Shown here one piece after another: positions 31,461 through 39,017 of a stretch of 43,334 nucleotides of DNA (the stretch's first letter is position 1; each line of letters opens with the position of its first letter). Where the stretch lies: the NCBI GenBank assembly GCA_002329365.1, contig DCUB01000032.1, positions 1 through 43,334 on the forward strand. Reading direction: 5' to 3'. The notes under the pieces were generated by a model. That model saw nothing but the letters and a program-made list of their open reading frames with translations, did no database searches and was not told the origin of the DNA. Source of the stretch: Ruminococcaceae bacterium UBA1425 (GTDB lineage: Bacteria; Bacillota; Clostridia; Oscillospirales; Acutalibacteraceae). Made by a program: the position numbers and the translations under genes.

Positions 31461-33086
31461 GTGCTGCGAAAATTCACAAAGGGTATGCCCGTAAAATATC
31501 TTGCGCTGACAACGCTTTTCACGCTCGTGTTCGCGCTGATGAACTCGTATCTTACCTCCGCGCTGGCAAAGGTGACGGCAAGCAGCCTTGAAACGGGCGA
31601 GCTTGCAAGGGCTTCGATTTTTTTCTTTGTCTTTATTGTATTGTGGGAGGTTGTGGAGTTCGGGGCGGACTATCTCATTGCCGTCACAGAGGCTATGATA
31701 CGCAGCTCCACTTATTCGACATATTACGACCTGCTTTACACCGCAAAGCCGCGCTCGCTTATCAATGTGAACACGGGCTATGTGGCAGGAATCATTTCGC
31801 AGCTTATCGAGAAAAAAACAAGCCTGTTTGTCGAGGCTGTATTGATGATGGTGAGCGTTGTATATGTAATTTACCTGCTCGTCTATATATCCGTCAGCTT
31901 TTCGTGGGTGCTCGGCGCTTTGATTTTTGCTATGGCAGCCCTTTCGATAGGCGTGCGGTTTTTCGGCTCCGCCCGCTTACGCGGCAGGCTCAACAAGGTA
32001 ACCACGGCAAAGGCGGAGCAGACGCGGCTTTTTATGGACAGCATAAACAACATATCAACGGTGCAGAAGCTGCGCGGAATAGGCTTTATCCGCCGTAAAA
32101 GCGCCGTGTGCGAAAAAGAAAACCTTGAAGCCGTCCGCTCGTACACAACAGGAAACGAAATCTGCTTCTGCGTCTTTAAGCTGTTGAACTACCTCATTTG
32201 CCCCGTATGCATGTTCGCCGCGCTTTTGCTGTATAAGCGAAACCCGTCGTTCCCCATATCGGGACTGATGGCTTACCTTTCCATTGTTACCATTCAGCTT
32301 GTACACAACACAAGGTTCATAGCGTCCTTTATCCAGTCCGGCAACACCTGGGAGGCGGCGCAGAACGAAATGGACAGAATAGTAGCCGAGCAGTCGGACA
32401 GCTATACAAAAACGTCTATTGGCACGGATTTTAACATCATTACGCTCGAAAACACCTGCTTCACATACCGCGACGACAAGCCCGCCTCTATGGTGCGTAT
32501 CCCCTCGTTTTGCGTAAACAAAGGGGAATTTGTCTGTATAACGGGCGAGAGCGGACAGGGTAAAACAACGCTTTTAAAGCTGCTTTCGGGCATACTTGAG
32601 CCGGAACAGAAATTAAAGGTTGACGGGAACCCCGAAAGCAGAAACCTTGACGCCGTATTCATAGCGCAGGACACGGAAATGCTCGACATGACGTTAAGGG
32701 AAAATCTTTGCTTCGGCAACGCCTCCGTCACGGACGGGGAGCTTGCCGACATGCTCGAACGCGTCGGTATGGGGCTGTGGCTCAAAGAGCAGCCCGAAGG
32801 TCTCGGAACGCTGCTCGGCGAGCGGGGCATTTTTGTGTCGACGGGGCAGCGTCAGCGGCTGAACCTTATAAGAGGCCTTTTAATGGAAAAGGAGATTTAT
32901 CTGCTTGACGAGCCGACGAGCAACGTTGATGAGGAAACTGAGGAAAAAATGGTGGAGCTTATAAGCGAACGTCTGCGCGGCAAAACGGTTATCATTGTAA
33001 CGCACCGCCCGAGGGTTTGCGGCATCTGCGACAGGGAATACCGCTTTGAAAACGGTACAATGTTTGAGGTTAAAGCAGAGAGATAA
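31461..33086 (+). CDS. ABC half-transporter (exporter type), plus strand
   Basis: A 541-residue type IV exporter half-molecule: an N-terminal membrane domain of about six spans (YLALTTLFTLVFALMNSYL, ASIFFFVFIVLWEVVEF and others; residues 1-320) fused to a nucleotide-binding domain. Walker A is TGESGQGKTTLL (about 357-368), the signature is VSTGQRQRLNLIRGLL (about 459-474), a departure from LSGGQ, and Walker B is IYLLDEPTSNVDEET with the catalytic Glu kept; ThrHisArg stands at the H-loop. GAAAGGG is nine bases before a GTG at 31461, preferred over TTG 31443 and ATG 31452. It probably exports a peptide, lipid or drug as a homodimer or with a partner. Confidence 0.9.
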   Translation: MLRKFTKGMPVKYLALTTLFTLVFALMNSYLTSALAKVTASSLETGELARASIFFFVFIVLWEVVEFGADYLIAVTEAMIRSSTYSTYYDLLYTAKPRSLINVNTGYVAGIISQLIEKKTSLFVEAVLMMVSVVYVIYLLVYISVSFSWVLGALIFAMAALSIGVRFFGSARLRGRLNKVTTAKAEQTRLFMDSINNISTVQKLRGIGFIRRKSAVCEKENLEAVRSYTTGNEICFCVFKLLNYLICPVCMFAALLLYKRNPSFPISGLMAYLSIVTIQLVHNTRFIASFIQSGNTWEAAQNEMDRIVAEQSDSYTKTSIGTDFNIITLENTCFTYRDDKPASMVRIPSFCVNKGEFVCITGESGQGKTTLLKLLSGILEPEQKLKVDGNPESRNLDAVFIAQDTEMLDMTLRENLCFGNASVTDGELADMLERVGMGLWLKEQPEGLGTLLGERGIFVSTGQRQRLNLIRGLLMEKEIYLLDEPTSNVDEETEEKMVELISERLRGKTVIIVTHRPRVCGICDREYRFENGTMFEVKAER

Positions 33087-33092
33087 AGGTAT

Positions 33093-33117
33093 ACGGGAAA
33101 GCATTTATGCGTTCCGT
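33093..33117. repeat. Palindromic repeat, CATTTATG core
   Basis: ACGGGAAAGCATTTATGCGTTCCGT, right after the ABC stop codon. The left arm has one mismatch. Confidence 0.75.
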
Positions 33118-33142
33118 GTCCTAAGCTTCATAAAACCTTGCA

Positions 33143-33166
33143 CAACGGTCAAGACCGTTCCCTACG
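33143..33166. repeat. Palindromic repeat, GTC/GAC core
   Basis: ACAACGGTC-AA-GACCGTTCCCTACG, the same orientation as the copies at 17599 and 35312. The left arm is eroded. Confidence 0.75.
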
Positions 33167-33230
33167 CAAAACGGTATATCATTTGTATATTGGTTTTTTA
33201 GGCTAAAAAGCGGTGTTGCCCTGAAATAAG

Positions 33231-33351
33231 GGGCAGTATTAAAACAAGAACGGTCAGGACAAATCCCCACAAGTTCTTTTCCAAAGCAATGGAAAATTAA
33301 ACTTTGTAGGGAACGGTCCTGACCGTTCCGGATTTATTGTTGATACTGCCC
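33231..33351. repeat. Inverted-repeat-bounded element of about 120 bp
   Basis: Bounded by GGGCAGTAT (33231-33239) and ATACTGCCC (33343-33351), a perfect 9 bp inverted pair. Inside are a fragment AACGGTCAGGAC (about 33249-33260) and a full GTC/GAC palindrome at 33307-33329. No coding capacity; it looks like a MITE or a composite of repeats. Confidence 0.6.
33307..33329. repeat. Palindromic repeat, GTC/GAC core
   Basis: TAGGGAACGGTC-CT-GACCGTTCC, identical to the copy at 25874. On the minus strand it is the first hairpin after the second ABC gene. Confidence 0.88.
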
Positions 33352-33362
33352 GGTTTTTATTG

Positions 33363-35078
33363 CTACTGCGACACGTTAAACAGCGAGTAGAAATACCCTT
33401 TCTTTGCCATCAGCTCATCAAAGGTACCGTATTCCGCAATCCGTCCGTTGCTTATCGCAACGATTCCGTCGAATTTTCTCATCAGCCTTTCGTCAAGCTT
33501 GTGCGTGACAAGTATCTTTGTAAGCCCTTCAAGGTCGAGTATCGCGTTACTGACGGAAAACGCCGTTTCGTTGTCAAGCGCCGCCGTCGCCTCGTCCATG
33601 AACAGGACAGGCGTTTCGCGGATAAGACAGCGGGCTATCGAAACGCGCTGCTTTTCTCCGCCCGACAGGTTGCTTCCGCCCTCGCCGCATTCATAATCGT
33701 CGCCCTTTTCCTTTAAAAGCCCCGAAAGACCGGCAAGCTCCACAGCGGTTCTGTATTTGTCCTCCGGGAAGTCCTTGAACATGGTGATGTTGTTGCGTAT
33801 GCTGTTGTCGAACAGGAAAACGTTTTGCTGTATTATGGAAACGACGTCGTAAAGCGAGTCTATCGAAATATCGCGAAGCTCTATTCCGTCAAACAGTATT
33901 TCGCCCTCATAGCGCGAGAAATGCCCCATCATCAGGCGGAGCATTGTTGACTTTCCGCCGCCGCTGCTGCCTACAAGAGCATAGCTTTTGCCTTTATAAA
34001 AGTCGATGCTGACGTTGTCGAGCGTCTTTTTTCCCTCCTCGTAGGAAAATGACACGTTTCGGTAGGAGATTTTGTCCTCAAGGCTTGTTATTCTTGTCTT
34101 TGACTCCTCATCGCTGTCGGCGTCTATCGTGTCGGCAAGCTTATAAATGAGGGATACCGCCGCCTTGCGGTTGCTGTAAAGCGGGACCATCCGGTGAATC
34201 GGGTTTAAAACATAGTTTGAAAGCTGAACAAAAGCCAGAACGCCGCCTATGGTCATCGTTTTTCTGAACACAAACAGGCAGCCGACGACGACAAGAATTA
34301 TCGTAACGATTGTGTAGGAGGATTCGCTGAGGAGCGACACCATGTCGCCCGTTTCGCGGCGGCGGCGCTTGACCTCCTCAAGCTGCTTGTTGTGCTCGTC
34401 AAATATCTGGAGAGCTTCCTTTTCGGCCTTGAAGCTTTTGATTACGACAAAGCCGTTAAGAAGGTCCTTGACCTGACCGACAAAGCCGGCGTTCTGCGCG
34501 GAGGTCTGCTTTTCCTTTGCCGTTATCCTGTTGCCGTATTTAATAGCGACATAGCAGGGCAAAACGGAGGTTGCCATTACCACAAGCATAAGCCGCCAGT
34601 TGATGTACGCCATTGCGATGACGCCGCCGATAAAGGTTGTTATCTGCGTAACTATATTGATGTTCGCGGACAGGTAGTTTGCCTCAATGGAGGAAAGGTC
34701 GTTTGAAAAAGCGGAAATGAACTGAGCCGAGGATGTGTCGCCGAAGCTGCCGATGGACTTTCCGAGCAGCCGCTCGAACACATACATCTTGAACTGCGAC
34801 AGGCCTGTTTTCATGTATCTGTTGCGGAAGGTTTTTTGAAGAACGCCCATGAGCAGGGCCGCGCCCGCGGTAAGAACGGAGAGGATAACAGCCCGCCGTA
34901 TGATTTTGAAATCCATGAACTGCATTGCCTCTGTTACGCTCTTCATTATGAACGCAATGCTGACGTTTACCCCCGCGTTTAAAAACACGGTAAGCATGGT
35001 CATCGCGAAATTCTTTTTGTTGCCCCGCATGAACTGATACTTGCATTGTTCCCTTGTTGTGGTAACGGTGGTACGCAT
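33363..35078 (-). CDS. ABC half-transporter (exporter type), minus strand
   Basis: A 571-residue exporter half-molecule: a six-span membrane domain (MLTVFLNAGVNVSIAFIM, then AVILSVLTAGAALLMGVL and others) followed by a nucleotide-binding domain. Walker A is LVGSSGGGKSTMLRL (about residues 371-385), the signature is LSGGEKQRVSIARCLI (about 473-488), Walker B is VLFMDEATAALDNET with the catalytic Glu, and the H-loop is ILVTHK, so it has a full set of motifs. GGAGGTG is six bases before ATG 35078. It converges on the other ABC half-exporter (31461) across a repeat-filled gap. The two could pair, but convergent layout is unusual for heterodimers. Confidence 0.92.
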   Translation of the reverse strand: MRTTVTTTREQCKYQFMRGNKKNFAMTMLTVFLNAGVNVSIAFIMKSVTEAMQFMDFKIIRRAVILSVLTAGAALLMGVLQKTFRNRYMKTGLSQFKMYVFERLLGKSIGSFGDTSSAQFISAFSNDLSSIEANYLSANINIVTQITTFIGGVIAMAYINWRLMLVVMATSVLPCYVAIKYGNRITAKEKQTSAQNAGFVGQVKDLLNGFVVIKSFKAEKEALQIFDEHNKQLEEVKRRRRETGDMVSLLSESSYTIVTIILVVVGCLFVFRKTMTIGGVLAFVQLSNYVLNPIHRMVPLYSNRKAAVSLIYKLADTIDADSDEESKTRITSLEDKISYRNVSFSYEEGKKTLDNVSIDFYKGKSYALVGSSGGGKSTMLRLMMGHFSRYEGEILFDGIELRDISIDSLYDVVSIIQQNVFLFDNSIRNNITMFKDFPEDKYRTAVELAGLSGLLKEKGDDYECGEGGSNLSGGEKQRVSIARCLIRETPVLFMDEATAALDNETAFSVSNAILDLEGLTKILVTHKLDERLMRKFDGIVAISNGRIAEYGTFDELMAKKGYFYSLFNVSQ

Positions 35079-35126
35079 TTGACACACCTCCAAACAAAAA
35101 TAATTGAGTTATTTGCCGTGAAACAG

Positions 35127-35149
35127 TAGGGAACGGATTCATCCGTTCC
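35127..35149. repeat. Palindromic repeat, GAT/ATC core
   Basis: TAGGGAACGGAT-TC-ATCCGTTCC: the constant arms with yet another self-complementary core. Confidence 0.85.
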
Positions 35150-35173
35150 GAAGAATGATTTTGAATTGCCTGG

Positions 35174-35196
35174 CGTAGGGACGGCGCGCCGTGTCC
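35174..35196. repeat. Palindromic repeat, GGACACGG type with 2-base deletion
   Basis: CGTAGGGACGGCGCGCCGTGTCC: lacks the CA of the left arm, so the hairpin has a bulge. Confidence 0.8.
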
Positions 35197-35209
35197 ATTT
35201 TAAGCTTGA

Positions 35210-35288
35210 AAAGATTCTGAGCTAAGCTCAGAATGACAGGCTTTATTCCTTATGTCATCCTGAGGTGCAACGCGCCGAAGAATCTTAC
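35210..35288. repeat. Two-module repeat, modules back to back, inverted
   Basis: AAGATTCTGAGC...CAGAATGACA (reverse of the left module), then TGTCATCCTGAGGTGCAACG...AAGAATCTT (reverse of the right module). Read on the minus strand it has the right-left order seen at 25924. Confidence 0.8.
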
Positions 35289-35311
35289 GATAAATTGTTT
35301 TGACAATCTGC

Positions 35312-35332
35312 GGAACGGTCAAGACCGTTCCC
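35312..35332. repeat. Palindromic repeat, GTC/GAC core
   Basis: GGAACGGTC-AA-GACCGTTCCC, a perfect 9 bp stem. Confidence 0.85.
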
Positions 35333-35434
35333 GGCAAATAGTTTTTATCTGTACAGTGCATACTCAAAAGGTATTATATTACATTATCACTGCGGAATCA
35401 ACAGAAAAAACACATATTGCGTTATTTGCAAAAA

Positions 35435-35468
35435 GCGCACGGTGAGAGTCGATGCTCCCGCCGTGCGC
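35435..35468 (-). terminator. Terminator for the GH18 gene
   Basis: An 8 bp stem GCGCACGG / CCGTGCGC; on the minus strand it is followed by TTTTTGC, and a T-run also lies on the plus side. It is 48 bases past the stop. Confidence 0.85.
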
Positions 35469-35515
35469 GTGTTTTTCACATAGATTAATCCTTCTGCAGT
35501 GCCGCTCGGTTTTTA

Positions 35516-36862
35516 CTAATTTATCATCAAGAAGAATTTCAGAACACGGATTATAAAGTCTTTGATAATCTCTCTGAGGCTTCTTCCGCCTTCCGTTTTT
35601 GTTTTTTTCGTGGTCGTAACGCCGTTTGTGCCTGTCGCGGACGCTGTTTCCGGCTCTGATGAAGTTTCCGTGTGGGTTGCCGATTCCTCCGTTGAAGGTA
35701 CTGTCGTTGTCGTCGATGTTGTCGCGGTATAGGTTGTTGCGGTAGTGGTCGTGGTAGTTGTCGGAGCCGTCGCGGTCGTTGTGGTGGTTGTCTGCTCAGT
35801 TGTCGCGGGCGTTCCGTTAAGCGCCGCACTGTAATAGCTCCATGTATCGGCCGTTTCCTGCCCGAGGCTCCAGCTTCCAGCGCCGTAGATGTCGTATTTG
35901 TTTACAAGCGAAAGCTTCTCTTTAAGACTTGCCTCGTTTTCATACCAGAAGGTGTATGTACCCGCCTCAAGCGTTCTGCCGCCTATCACCGGCTTTGTGT
36001 CCGTTGACTTTATCGTGACAACGGCTTTTACCGACTTTGTGGCTGTGTCGTATGTAACTGTGCCTGAGTAGGAGGCTACAATCGACTTGATTGTTGAAAG
36101 CGACGCCCCGTATCCGCCGTAGGAGGCGCCGTTCTGCCAGTACCGCCCGTAAAACGGAATTCCGAGGACTGTTTTTTCCTTGCCAGCGTGCTTAAGCGCG
36201 TACTGTATGGATTTTTCGACAAAGCCGATGCTCGCGACTGCTCCCGGCTCTCCGCTTTCGTAATGCTCGTCGTAAGCCATTATCATCAGATAGTCCGAAT
36301 ACTGCGAAAGAGCGGCGTAATCGTAAGACGCCTGCCAGCCGCTTGTCCAGTTATAGGGGTTGGCGGCAACGGCAACGGCTATCGTCTTTCCCTGACCGAG
36401 CTTTTGCCGAAGCAGGCTGACAAACGACGTATAATTTGCAGTATCGGCTCCCGTAAGGTTTTCAATGTCCACGTTAACACCGTCAAGATTGTAGCTGTTT
36501 ACGGCGGCTGCAATCTGGTTTATGAGCGTAGTCCTGTTCGAGAGAGCGGCGCGCCCAGCGTTTCTGTCCCAGTGGTTGCTCAGAAACGGAACGACCTTTA
36601 TACCCCTGTTGTGCATATCGGCGACAAAAGCCGTATTGACGGTGTTGAGGTGCAGGCTGCCGTCGGCGTTTAAGTCAAACCAGCTCGGCGACACCTCGTC
36701 CAGAGCGCCGCCTGTTCTGTCTACAAGCGAAGTGTAGTTGTAGTTGCCGTACAGGTAGGACATGCTGAACCTGCCCGAGCCGGCGGACGTCGCGTGCGTA
36801 AACGGTATCGAAAGCAATATGAACGCCATAACGGCAAAAACGAGCGTTTTCTTCGGTTTCAT
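35516..36862 (-). CDS. Secreted GH18 glycosidase with Thr-rich linker
   Basis: A 448-residue exported glycoside hydrolase of family 18, closest in feel to the spore-cortex/chitinase-like YaaH/SleL/CFLE group, which cut N-acetylglucosamine glycans. AAAGAGGA precedes ATG 36862, then comes a signal peptide (MKPKKTLVFAVMAFILLSIP, cleaved near THATSA). The GH18 motif DGVNVDIEN (about residues 127-135) is complete, Glu-134 being the proton donor; YLMIMAYDEHYESG and VLGIPFYGRYWQNGA supply the usual Tyr/Asp and barrel strands. After about residue 350 comes a Thr/Ala/Ser-rich linker (ATTEQTTTTTTATAPTTTTT on), then a basic segment and a hydrophobic C-terminal end, FIIRVLKFFLMIN, that could touch the membrane. 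No LysM domain is present. Confidence 0.9.
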   Translation of the reverse strand: MKPKKTLVFAVMAFILLSIPFTHATSAGSGRFSMSYLYGNYNYTSLVDRTGGALDEVSPSWFDLNADGSLHLNTVNTAFVADMHNRGIKVVPFLSNHWDRNAGRAALSNRTTLINQIAAAVNSYNLDGVNVDIENLTGADTANYTSFVSLLRQKLGQGKTIAVAVAANPYNWTSGWQASYDYAALSQYSDYLMIMAYDEHYESGEPGAVASIGFVEKSIQYALKHAGKEKTVLGIPFYGRYWQNGASYGGYGASLSTIKSIVASYSGTVTYDTATKSVKAVVTIKSTDTKPVIGGRTLEAGTYTFWYENEASLKEKLSLVNKYDIYGAGSWSLGQETADTWSYYSAALNGTPATTEQTTTTTTATAPTTTTTTTATTYTATTSTTTTVPSTEESATHTETSSEPETASATGTNGVTTTKKTKTEGGRSLREIIKDFIIRVLKFFLMIN

Positions 36863-36960
36863 AGACGGTCCTCTTTTCTTTTTTGAGCCGGCTGAGGCGC
36901 GTGCGGACAGCACCGGCTGTTTTTTAATATTCGACGTTTTGCGGGGCAATTCCACTTTAA

Positions 36961-36990
36961 ATTATAATATCCGGCTGTAAATAATTTCAA
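36961..36990 (-). promoter_or_regulatory. Sigma-A promoter for the GH18 gene
   Basis: Minus strand: TTGAAA (36990-36985), 18 bp, TATAAT (36966-36961), about 100 bases before the start. Confidence 0.65.
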
Positions 36991-37042
36991 TGAAGAAATA
37001 ATGGCAGCGCTGGAATATTGCGGCATACCGGAGCTTTCGGTG

Positions 37043-37071
37043 TTGAAAAATAAGCTGATATGATATACAAT
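37043..37071 (+). promoter_or_regulatory. Possible promoter for the GH36-like gene
   Basis: TTGAAA (37043-37048), 17 bp, TACAAT (37066-37071). The start codon is 180 bases on, with a repeat element between. Confidence 0.5.
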
Positions 37072-37091
37072 GTATTTTGAAAACACCACCC

Positions 37092-37199
37092 TGTCATTCT
37101 GAGCACAGTATTGTCATTCTGAGCGCAGTATTGTCATTCTGAGCGAAGCGAAGAATCTTTAAGAAAAGCTCCTTCGGCGCGTTACGCCTCAGGATGACA
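37092..37199. repeat. Two-module repeat with triplicated left end
   Basis: The left end TGTCATTCTGAGC is present three times at exact 20-base steps (37092, 37112, 37132), the first two joined by ACAGTAT and GCAGTAT. The last continues into GAAGCGAAGAATCTTT and the right module ending CTCAGGATGACA. Confidence 0.85.
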
Positions 37200-37250
37200 G
37201 GCGGGGGACTATCATCACCGGGCATAATTCAGCTTTTTGGGGGTAATCGT

Positions 37251-38945
37251 ATGAATTTATCGGATTATAAGCTTTCAATAACATATCTGTGCGCGGGTGT
37301 CTGCCGCACAGCTGTCGGCGACGACGAAAACATTTCCGTTGTAGTCGGCGAATGCGGCGGTGACAGGCTTTCGCTGGGGATAAGGGCAAAGGACAGAAAA
37401 ATCGACCTTTTAAGCGTTTCCTTGGCGTACTCGCGGCGTTTCGCGCCGGACGCGAGGGTGTTCGCTAACGGATACCAGTCGTGGACGGTATCGCGCGAAT
37501 ACACCGCCGACGACATTCAGCGCGGCTTAAGAGGCCCCGCAAACTTCGAGCCCGTCAGGTCGCGAGCGCAGGCATGCGGCGACTATTTCTTCACGCGATA
37601 CTCGAAAAAGAAAGGGTTTATTCACTCCTTCACTTATACATACATAAAGGAAAACGGGCATATCGAGCTTATCGGCTCGCTTTCCGAGCGTCAGGGCTAT
37701 ACTATAATTTACTTCGATATGAACAACAGCCTCGTGAGCATTGAAAAGGACGTCGAGGGGCTGTCGCTTGACGCGGGCGAGGAGTACAATCTTTACGAGC
37801 TTGTCCGCTTCGAGGGCGCGTATGACTACTGCTTTGACGGCTACTTTGCCGCGATGGGCATTAGCAAACCGAGGGTTGATTTTCTTGCCGGCTACACCTC
37901 GTGGTACAACTATTTTCAGGATATTTCAGAGGACATAATACTCCGCGACCTTCGGGGCATTATGCGCGCCAAGGACGAAGTGAACATCTTTCAGATTGAC
38001 GACGGCTACGAAGCCTTTGTGGGCGACTGGCACGACGTCGACCGGAAAAAGTTCCCCGGCGGAATGAAGAAGATTGCCGACAAAATCCACGAAAACGGGC
38101 TTTTGGCAGGGCTTTGGCTTGCTCCGTTTTCTGCTCAGTTCAAATCGAAGGTTGCGAAGGAGCATCCCGACTGGCTCTTAAGAAAGCCGGACGGCAAAAA
38201 CGTCTACGGCGGCTTTGCATGGGGCGGCTTCTGGGTGCTCGACTTCTATATTCCCGAGGCGGCGGCTTACATAAAAGGGTGCTTCGACGAGGTCTTCGAC
38301 GAATGGGGCTTTGACCTTGTCAAGCTTGACTTCCTGTATTCCGCCTGCATTCAGCCTCGCAGGAATAAAACGCGCGGGCGCATAATGTGCGAGGCTATGG
38401 ATTTTCTCCGCGAGTGCTGCCGCGACAAACTGATACTCGGCTGCGGTGTGCCTCTGGGACCGTCGTTCGGTGTCGTCGACGCATGCCGCATAAGCTGCGA
38501 CGCCGAGCTTTCGTTCAAGGAGCGTTTTTATGTCAAGGTAACAAATCAGGAAATCATCTCAACGCATAACGCCATGACAAACTCCGTGTTCCGCCGCCAT
38601 CTTTCGGGGCGCGCGTTCATAAACGACCCAGACGTGTTTTTCCTCCGTGACGAGCCTGCAAAGGGCTCGGGCAGGCCCGCCGTTTATACCGAAACGCAAA
38701 AGGAGCTGCTGGCTACGGTAAACAATATGTTCGGGCGCGTCCTGTTCGTTTCCGACAATGCGGGAGATTATGACGAAAAAAGGCTGTCGCAGCTTAAGGG
38801 CTTCCTCAAACGCTCGACCGCAGCCGTAACAGACGCCGGCTTTGTATCAAAGGAGCGTATCCGCGTGGATTTCACAAAGGACGGCGCGGAATATATAATG
38901 GAGTTCGACCTGCGCAGCGGAGATTATAAAATATCAAAGAAATAA
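37251..38945 (+). CDS. Alpha-galactosidase-like GH36 glycosidase
   Basis: A 564-residue clan D glycosidase of the GH36 (MelA-like) type, expected to remove alpha-galactosyl or related residues. GGGGGT lies before ATG 37251; a TTG/ATG further up would run through the repeat. After an N-terminal beta-sandwich comes the barrel: FANGYQSWTVS (about residues 71-81), FLAGYTSWYNYFQDIS (about 211-226), IFQIDDGYE (about 246-254), GLWLAPF, the nucleophile in LVKLDFLYS (Asp-360) and the acid/base Asp in CRISCDAE (Asp-417). No signal peptide, so it is cytoplasmic and would act on imported oligosaccharides. No sugar transporter lies beside it. It is shorter than typical 700-residue GH36 enzymes, like the compact clostridial subgroup. 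Confidence 0.86.
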   Translation: MNLSDYKLSITYLCAGVCRTAVGDDENISVVVGECGGDRLSLGIRAKDRKIDLLSVSLAYSRRFAPDARVFANGYQSWTVSREYTADDIQRGLRGPANFEPVRSRAQACGDYFFTRYSKKKGFIHSFTYTYIKENGHIELIGSLSERQGYTIIYFDMNNSLVSIEKDVEGLSLDAGEEYNLYELVRFEGAYDYCFDGYFAAMGISKPRVDFLAGYTSWYNYFQDISEDIILRDLRGIMRAKDEVNIFQIDDGYEAFVGDWHDVDRKKFPGGMKKIADKIHENGLLAGLWLAPFSAQFKSKVAKEHPDWLLRKPDGKNVYGGFAWGGFWVLDFYIPEAAAYIKGCFDEVFDEWGFDLVKLDFLYSACIQPRRNKTRGRIMCEAMDFLRECCRDKLILGCGVPLGPSFGVVDACRISCDAELSFKERFYVKVTNQEIISTHNAMTNSVFRRHLSGRAFINDPDVFFLRDEPAKGSGRPAVYTETQKELLATVNNMFGRVLFVSDNAGDYDEKRLSQLKGFLKRSTAAVTDAGFVSKERIRVDFTKDGAEYIMEFDLRSGDYKISKK

Positions 38946-38953
38946 AGGAAAAC

Positions 38954-38982
38954 GCCGAAAGAGCCTTCAAAGCTTTTTCGGC
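38954..38982 (+). terminator. Terminator for the GH36-like gene
   Basis: An 11 bp stem GCCGAAAGAGC / GCTTTTTCGGC with one G-T pair and a 7-base loop, followed by ATAGTTTTT. It is nine bases past the stop. Confidence 0.88.
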
Positions 38983-39017
38983 ATAGTTTTTGCCTGCTGA
39001 CATAAGAGGTGACTATA

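Larger units (their letters stand above)
35079..35515. other. Gene-free stretch with four repeats and a terminator
   Basis: No gene in 437 bases. It holds repeats at 35127, 35174, 35210 and 35312, then an A/T-rich tract, then the GH18 terminator at 35435. No promoter could be assigned to the ABC gene here. Confidence 0.65.
36863..37250. other. Gene-free stretch between divergent glycosidase genes
   Basis: No gene in 388 bases. It holds the GH18 promoter (36961-36990), a plus promoter (37043-37071) and a two-module repeat (37092-37199) that would be transcribed as part of the GH36 leader. Confidence 0.65.

Noticed and set aside
31322..31522. N-terminal extension of the beta-helix gene, overlapping the ABC gene
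   Set aside because: It would cover both divergent promoters and precede the signal peptide; GGGAGGTG fits ATG 31321.
37092..37199. CRISPR array suggested by 20-base periodic repeats
   Set aside because: Only three units, with 7-base joins and no unique spacers of normal length; it is the end of a mobile repeat.
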